From: Deltaproteobacteria bacterium Ga0077550
Lineage (GTDB): Bacteria > Myxococcota_A > Polyangia > Nannocystales > Nannocystaceae
DNA: 36,854 nt
Direction of reading: 5' to 3'
NCBI GenBank assembly: GCA_001464385.1
Contig: LNFB01000267.1
Span: 1-36,854, forward strand
Below, piece after piece: positions 32,579 to 36,854 of the stretch. The translations under genes were made by a program, and so were the position numbers. Below the pieces are notes generated by a model. The model had not been told where the DNA came from, made no database searches, and worked only from the letters and a program-made list of their open reading frames with translations. Each line of letters opens with the position of its first letter. The first letter of the stretch is position 1.

Positions 32579-33940
32579 ATGTCGACGACGAACTTCCGCA
32601 CACTCGGGGGCCTCGGTGCCCGCGTCCTCGTGACCGTCGCGCCAACGCTCGTCACTGCGACGCTGGTCGCGTGCGGCGGGGACGGACCGGCGCGCGACGA
32701 CGGCAGCGCCAGCGCGAACACCGGGATCACCACGCTGCCGGGTGACACCGAAGCGGCGTCGGGCGAGTCCGGAGCCACGGCCGAGGGCACCGGCAGCATG
32801 ACCGGCGCGTCGTCGGTCACCGCCGACTCGTCGGGCGATCACCACGAGACGAAGTTCGACATGCCGCCGCCGCCCGACATCGTCGCGGGCTGTGGCGGAG
32901 GCGGGGGAGGCGGCGGCATGGGGGCCGGCGCCGATTTCTCGTACATCTGGATCGCCAACAGCAACGAGAGCACGGTCTCGAAGATCAACACCGAGACGCT
33001 GATCGAGGAGGCCCGCTACATCACGCGCCCCGACAGCAACGGCAACCCGTCGCGCACGTCGGTGAACCTCAACGGCGACGCCGTGATCGCCAACCGCAAC
33101 GGCGGCGTCACCAAGTACTACGCGCGCGCGGCGGACTGCCCCGACGCGACCAACACGTCGACCGGCCCCGCGGACGTCAAGCCGTGGCCCGACGGCTGCG
33201 TGGCGTGGCACACCCCGATGGCCTACGTCAGCCAGCGGCCGGTCGCGTGGTCGGCCGGCGAGTTCGACAACTCGACGTGTCGCTACGAGAACACCAAGGT
33301 CTGGACCTCGGCGGCGAACGACCCGGCGATCGACGTCGCGCTGCTCGACGGCGAGACCGGCGTCATCGAGCAGACCGTGCCGATGCCCGGCAATGTCGTG
33401 GCCGGGTACTTCGGCATCTACGGGGGCGCCGTCGACTCGGGCGACAACTTCTGGGGCAGCCAGCTCGGCGTCGGCCACATCGTCCGCGTCGATCGCCTCT
33501 CGATGGCGGTCGAGACCTTCCCGATGGCGACGAGCGGCTACGGCATGGCGGTCGATCGCAACGATCGCGTGTGGACGTGCAGCTCGACGGTCGGGCGCTT
33601 CGACTACCCGACGCAGACGTGGATGACGAACGCGGTCGGCGGCAGCACCGGGTGCATGCCCGACGGCGGCAACATCCTGTGGATGGCGGCGGATCCCGTG
33701 GTCGGCGTCGACATCGACACGCTGCAGGTGGTGCAGACCCTCGACGTGCCCGACGCACCGCGCGGGATCAGCATCGACTTCAACGGCTACGTGTGGGGTC
33801 CGTCGCTCGGCGCCAACGCGGCGTACCGCATCGACCCGGTCACCGGCCAGGTCGACACGGTGGCGGGGCTCAACTACCCGTACACGTACAGCGACATGAC
33901 CGGCTTCGGCCTCAGCCAGGTCGGGGCGCCGAGCGGCTGA
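32579..33940 (+). CDS. Beta-propeller lipoprotein (YVTN/NHL-like)
   Basis: A 453-residue lipoprotein. The signal region MSTTNFRTLGGLGARVLVTVAPTLVTATLVAC ends in a lipobox, then a Thr/Ser/Gly linker and a glycine run (CGGGGGGGGMGAGAD). The propeller begins at FSYIWIANSNESTVSKINTETLIEEARY, with further blades: TSVNLNGDAVIANRNGGVTKYYA, GNVVAGYFGIYGGAVDSGDNFWGSQLGVGHIVRV, GYGMAVDRNDRVWTCSSTVGRFDY, APRGISIDFNGYVWGPSLGANAAYRIDP. The W-rich blade strands are typical of NHL/YVTN-like secreted proteins in Nannocystineae-type genomes. Function unknown, probably adhesion or ligand binding. The stop at 33940 is followed by coding-like sequence in another frame (33900-34094), so the true C-terminus may be longer. 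Confidence 0.8.
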   Translation: MSTTNFRTLGGLGARVLVTVAPTLVTATLVACGGDGPARDDGSASANTGITTLPGDTEAASGESGATAEGTGSMTGASSVTADSSGDHHETKFDMPPPPDIVAGCGGGGGGGGMGAGADFSYIWIANSNESTVSKINTETLIEEARYITRPDSNGNPSRTSVNLNGDAVIANRNGGVTKYYARAADCPDATNTSTGPADVKPWPDGCVAWHTPMAYVSQRPVAWSAGEFDNSTCRYENTKVWTSAANDPAIDVALLDGETGVIEQTVPMPGNVVAGYFGIYGGAVDSGDNFWGSQLGVGHIVRVDRLSMAVETFPMATSGYGMAVDRNDRVWTCSSTVGRFDYPTQTWMTNAVGGSTGCMPDGGNILWMAADPVVGVDIDTLQVVQTLDVPDAPRGISIDFNGYVWGPSLGANAAYRIDPVTGQVDTVAGLNYPYTYSDMTGFGLSQVGAPSG

Positions 33941-34094
33941 AGCCGGGGGCGCGCAGGGCTGCTGCGGCGACGCGGACGTGGCGATGTCGTTCGCGTGCGG
34001 CGGCGACGGCACCGGCAAGGTGTTGGTCGAGGTCGACGGCGGCGCCGAGGACTGCGTCTACTACGGACTGACGGTCGCACAGGACGGCGGCTGA
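33900..34094 (+). pseudogene. Orphan coding-like frame, possible frameshifted tail or gene remnant
   Basis: A third frame opens after TGA 33897-33899 and ends at TGA 34092-34094. From about 33948 it reads with GC-ended codons and sensible protein composition: GAQGCCGDADVAMSFACGGD then GTGKVLVEVDGGAEDCVYYG and LTVAQDGG, while the other two frames are Arg-rich. Four cysteines could pair. No Shine-Dalgarno precedes the only in-frame starts (GTG 33978, ATG 33984). It may be the displaced C-terminus of the propeller gene, the remains of a separate gene, or a very small gene. Confidence 0.4.
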
Positions 34095-34147
34095 CGCGGC
34101 CCGTGCCGCGCGGATGACCGCTCGTTCGTGCGATGAACGGCGCGTCG

Positions 34148-35041
34148 TCACACGACGCGTTGCCACTTGCCCGCGCGCAAGGTGAAGACGTCTTTCTGGC
34201 CCAGCGAGATCAGGCCGTCGGCAGCTTTCAGCAGGTGCAGACAGGTGACGGGCTCGTCGGTTTCGTCCGCCAGGGCCACCGGCTCGAGCGCGCCGTTCGC
34301 CAGCTGGTAGATGTCGAAGTCGGTGACCACGTAGATCTTGCCGTCGTGGTCGCGTACGTCTTGCAGGTTGTCGGTCAGGCCGGTGTGGATCACCGACCAT
34401 CGGTCGTCGCGCCCGCCGAGCATGGTGCCGCCCTGGCCGACCGCATAGACCACGCCGTCCGAGGCACAGCACACCGCGGTGAGGACGGTGGAGATCGGGG
34501 AGTCGATCTGGCGCCATTTCGTGCCCTTGCGTTGCCAGATCTCGCCCTGCCAGCCCACGGCGTAGAGGTCTTCGGACGAGAAGCCGTCGATGCTCTCGAA
34601 GCCGACCACGCGCGTGTCGTCCTCGGCAGGAGGAGCGCTGATGTCCCGCCACTCGAGCGGACCGGCGCGCACCGCTGCCGTGCGGTCCATTCCGCAGGCG
34701 TAGATGTCGCCATCGATCACCGTCATGTTGCGCCACGAGCCGTCGCCGATGCCGATGTCTCCGTGCACGTGCGTGGCGGTGTTCGGCGCGCCCTCCCAGA
34801 GCTCGCCGGTCCGGCCGATGGCGCACACCACCCGCTCCCCTCCTGCCGGCTTGACCGTGGCCATGGCGATTGCGGGCCAGGCCATGGACGTTGCGAAGCG
34901 CGCGGTCTTGTCGCCGTCGATGAAGAGGAAGGTGGAGTTGGGTTCGTCCTCGGCGTCCAACTCGTCGAGTGACTTCGCGAAGAAGATGAGGTCGTGAAAC
35001 GGCGCGCAGCCGCAAAGAAATGTGGAGAGTGAATGGTCCAT
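34148..35041 (-). CDS. Beta-propeller-like protein without export signal
   Basis: A 297-residue protein of unknown function. There is no signal peptide; the start MDHSLSTFLCGCAPFHDLIFFAKSLDELD looks globular. Repeats with a W-x-x-G/D pattern suggest a propeller: IGRTGELWEGAPN, WRNMTVIDGDIYACGMD, SIDGFSSEDLYAVGWQGEIWQRKGTKWRQIDSP, LTAVCCASDGVVYAVGQGGTMLGGRDDRWSVIHT, QDVRDHDGKIYVVTDFDIYQL and DGLISLGQKDVFTLRAGKWQRVV. Codon use is somewhat less GC-biased than neighbours, with A/T-ended codons more frequent. It is the only propeller in the window that appears cytosolic. It could be an immunity-like or scaffold protein, but nothing in the sequence proves that. Only a weak GAGAG Shine-Dalgarno precedes the ATG. 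Confidence 0.7.
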   Translation of the reverse strand: MDHSLSTFLCGCAPFHDLIFFAKSLDELDAEDEPNSTFLFIDGDKTARFATSMAWPAIAMATVKPAGGERVVCAIGRTGELWEGAPNTATHVHGDIGIGDGSWRNMTVIDGDIYACGMDRTAAVRAGPLEWRDISAPPAEDDTRVVGFESIDGFSSEDLYAVGWQGEIWQRKGTKWRQIDSPISTVLTAVCCASDGVVYAVGQGGTMLGGRDDRWSVIHTGLTDNLQDVRDHDGKIYVVTDFDIYQLANGALEPVALADETDEPVTCLHLLKAADGLISLGQKDVFTLRAGKWQRVV

Positions 35042-35119
35042 GTGGATTCTCTCGCCCCGCGCTCGCGCCGCGTGCCGGGTCGTTGGAGCGCCGCGTCGAT
35101 CCAGGCCCAGACGCGGTCG

Positions 35120-36325
35120 TCACGGCTTGGGTCGCGACAGCACGCGGACGGTGGTGATCCACACGACCGTGTCCGTGCCCACGGCGATCGAGCGCGCGTT
35201 GGCCTGCATGGTCGCGAGCACCACGGGCTCGCCACCGGCCTGGGGCATCGCGCGGACCTCGGTGGAGTCCGTCCAGTAGATCGCCGCGTCGTCGGCGGCG
35301 ACGCCCCACGGCGCGTTCTGGCCCGAGGCGAGCACCACGGCCGGGCCAGCGTCGATGTCGACCGACATCACCGCGTTGGCGTCGTTCGAGCCCGCCCCGT
35401 CGCCGTTGGCCCAGAACAGCGCGTCACCGGCCTTCGCGAGCCCCCACGGCTGCGCGATCCCGGAGGCGAGGATCGTCGTCGCGTCGAAGTCCGGGTCGCC
35501 GGCGAGCGGCACGGACACCACGACGCCGACGGCGGGCTCCTCGGGCGGCTCTTGGATGAACCCGACACCACCGCCGTTCGGCGCGGGGTCGTGCGACGTC
35601 GCATACACGCGCGAGGCGTCGATGACGAGATCGGCCACGCCCGAGATCGCGAAGACGATCTGCTCGCTGGTCGCCGCGAGCGCGAGGTCGCGGCGCCACA
35701 CCCCGCCGTTACCGTTGGCGAACGTGGTCCAGTACACGTGCGTCGCGTCCACGACCAGCGATCGCGGCAGGCTGCTGTAGTCGTCGAGCACGTCGATCTC
35801 GCCGCCGCCCTTGGCCATGCGATAGACCCCGCCCGCGGCCGAGAAGTTGGTCCAGTAGACGTGAGCGCCGTCGACGGCGACGTCGTAGGGGGTGACCTGA
35901 TCGACGGCGAGGATCTCGGGTGCGCCGCCGGCCAGCGCGACGCGCTCGACGGTGCCGCGGTTCTGATCGGTGTAGTAGGCGTGGGTCGCGTCGAGGGCGA
36001 GGCCGCGGCCGCCCTCCAGCCCGTCGACGAGGACGGTGCACTCCGGGCAGCCCGGGTCCGCGACCGGCGGGTCGCCCGTGCTGCCGTCGGTGGAGTCGAC
36101 CGAGCCCATCGTCGTGCCGGTGGTGGCGTCGGTGGTCGAGCTCGAGCCGCTCGCCGTGCTCGAGGACGTATCCGACGGCGCGGTCGTCGGGTCTGCGGTC
36201 GAGGTCGGATCAGTGGTGCCGGTGGTCGACGTGGTGCTGTCGCCCGAGGACGACGAACACGCCGCGAGGACGGCGAGCGCCGCGGTGACGGCACGTGGGG
36301 TAGGGACGCGGACGTAACGGGACAT
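35120..36325 (-). CDS. YWTD-like beta-propeller lipoprotein
   Basis: A 401-residue lipoprotein. The signal MSRYVRVPTPRAVTAALAVLAAC (Cys23) is followed by a Ser/Thr/Asp linker of about 75 residues. The propeller has LDL-receptor YWTD-like repeats: ATHAYYTDQNRGTVERVALAGG, GAHVYWTNFSAAGGVYRMAKGG, ATHVYWTTFANGNGGVWR, GDALFWANGDG, DAAIYWTDSTEVRAMPQAGG. Six blades are plausible. Such DUF5050-like lipoproteins are common in myxobacteria; no enzyme activity is known. The start is very well supported by a perfect AGGAGG 5 nt upstream and a TACTGT -10 box. The next minus-strand gene upstream ends 59 bp away. Its 3' end lies 79 nt upstream of the cytosolic propeller gene on the same strand. Confidence 0.8.
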   Translation of the reverse strand: MSRYVRVPTPRAVTAALAVLAACSSSSGDSTTSTTGTTDPTSTADPTTAPSDTSSSTASGSSSTTDATTGTTMGSVDSTDGSTGDPPVADPGCPECTVLVDGLEGGRGLALDATHAYYTDQNRGTVERVALAGGAPEILAVDQVTPYDVAVDGAHVYWTNFSAAGGVYRMAKGGGEIDVLDDYSSLPRSLVVDATHVYWTTFANGNGGVWRRDLALAATSEQIVFAISGVADLVIDASRVYATSHDPAPNGGGVGFIQEPPEEPAVGVVVSVPLAGDPDFDATTILASGIAQPWGLAKAGDALFWANGDGAGSNDANAVMSVDIDAGPAVVLASGQNAPWGVAADDAAIYWTDSTEVRAMPQAGGEPVVLATMQANARSIAVGTDTVVWITTVRVLSRPKP

Positions 36326-36330
36326 CGGGA

Positions 36331-36351
36331 CCTCCTGTCGAGATCACAGTA
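36331..36351 (-). promoter_or_regulatory. -10-like TACTGT and Shine-Dalgarno AGGAGG for the 36325 start
   Basis: Minus strand: TACTGT (36351-36346), then AGGAGG (36336-36331), 5 nt from the ATG. This is the strongest ribosome-binding site in the window and a clear leadered transcript. Confidence 0.6.
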
Positions 36352-36384
36352 TGCCCGACGCGTGCGTCGGCGCCTCGCCTCGGC

Positions 36385-36854
36385 TCAGGTCGCGTCGGGC
36401 AGGCAGAAGAACGCCGCGTCGACGGGCGCGCACGTCTCGCCGTCGGCGCACGTCGGCGCGAGCGGGTCGCATGTCGCCAGGCACAGGGTCGCGACCGACT
36501 CGACGAGCACCGCGCACGCCAGATCGCCGGCGCACTCGGGGCTGTCCGAGCTGCCGCCGCACTGCGCGACGCAGGTGCCCTCCAGCGTCGCCGCGTCGAC
36601 GCGCCAGCACACGGCTCCCGGCACGCAATCGTCGATGCCGCTGGTGGGGGTGCCCTCGACGACGCAGCTCTCGGACACCTCGCGCGGGCTCGCGGCGACG
36701 GGGCTGCAGCGCGCCGCGTTCCACACCTCGCCGCCGTCGTTCGCCCACGGCACGCACTTCTCGTCCGCCGGGCAGTCTTGGGTCCAGACGTCGCATTCGA
36801 GCACGCCGTTGCCCCCGTCGGGCGCGCCGTAGATGAAGCCGTTCGAGGTCATGT
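36385..36854 (-). CDS. Cys-rich secreted-type protein, 5' end outside window
   Basis: 156 residues are visible; the frame is open to the window edge, so the real start is probably beyond base 36854. There are about fourteen cysteines in a regular pattern: LECDVWTQDCPADEKCVPWANDGGEVWNAARCSP, ESCVVEG, GIDDCVPGAVCWRVDAATLEGTCVAQCGG, PECAGDLACAVL, TLCLATCDPLAPTCADGETCAPVDAAFFC. The 'DCP..EKCvPWa..g...WN..rC' and 'CdPl...C..ge.C' blocks recur in Nannocystineae secreted proteins, which normally begin with a lipoprotein signal and low-complexity linker; the family has no assigned function. Disulfide-rich and probably extracytoplasmic. The stop lies 59 nt upstream of the propeller lipoprotein start, same strand, but that gene has its own promoter. 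Confidence 0.7.
   Translation of the reverse strand, partial: MTSNGFIYGAPDGGNGVLECDVWTQDCPADEKCVPWANDGGEVWNAARCSPVAASPREVSESCVVEGTPTSGIDDCVPGAVCWRVDAATLEGTCVAQCGGSSDSPECAGDLACAVLVESVATLCLATCDPLAPTCADGETCAPVDAAFFCLPDAT

Overview
This is about 36.9 kb of very GC-rich bacterial chromosome. It is gene-dense, with third codon positions almost all G or C. About half of the roughly 30 genes encode secreted lipoproteins in which a lipobox cysteine is followed by a low-complexity Ser/Thr/Gly/Asp/Glu linker and then a globular domain. Together with CHAT proteases, ECF sigma factors, FHA proteins, a bacterial RRM protein and Cys-rich 'CP.GEKC'-type proteins, this points to a predatory or social myxobacterium (Myxococcota), most likely suborder Nannocystineae. 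That placement is inferred from protein style; no rRNA or tRNA gene was seen. There is no sign of phage, IS element, CRISPR or plasmid functions.

Layout. 1-3.1 kb: 3' end of a di-heme c-type cytochrome, a sulfotransferase, a three-TM protein with an Sm-like segment, and a stand-alone S24/LexA-fold protein. 3.2-5.6 kb (minus): a membrane-anchored protein, a small lipoprotein and a double-psi beta-barrel (RlpA/expansin-like) lipoprotein. 5.7-9.1 kb (plus): FHA protein, GNAT acetyltransferase, Uma2-type nuclease and a BNR-repeat lipoprotein. 9.1-12.3 kb (minus): an endonuclease/exonuclease/phosphatase lipoprotein that is frameshifted, and a 720-residue lipoprotein with one CxxCH motif. 12.4-14.6 kb (plus): a divergent subtilisin-like lipoprotein. 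14.7-18.8 kb (minus): an apparent operon of ECF sigma factor, single-TM regulator-like protein and 910-residue CHAT-protease lipoprotein. 18.8-23 kb (minus): OB-fold lipoprotein and a SWIM-SNF2 helicase. 23.2-30 kb: propeller lipoproteins, an orphan ECF-sigma C-terminal-like domain, a DUF2786 protein, a VWA lipoprotein and an RsmC-like methyltransferase. 30-36.9 kb: a small membrane protein, a gluzincin metallopeptidase, an RRM protein and further propeller proteins, ending in a partial Cys-rich protein.

The best candidate for a functional system is the sigma / TM regulator / CHAT operon. It has the architecture of an envelope-linked signalling cassette whose effector is a caspase-fold protease. 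A second window-wide observation is translational. Seven genes have a TANNNT (-10-like) hexamer 6-9 nt upstream of the start codon and no usable Shine-Dalgarno, which suggests leaderless mRNAs. Several lipoprotein genes instead have a proper leader with AGGAG-type sites. This contrast helped choose several start codons. The frameshifted nuclease (9.86-9.88 kb), an orphan coding-like tail (33.90-34.09 kb), overlapping divergent -10 elements (25.69 kb) and a convergent hairpin with a stop codon in each arm (30.01 kb) are the other points most worth checking.
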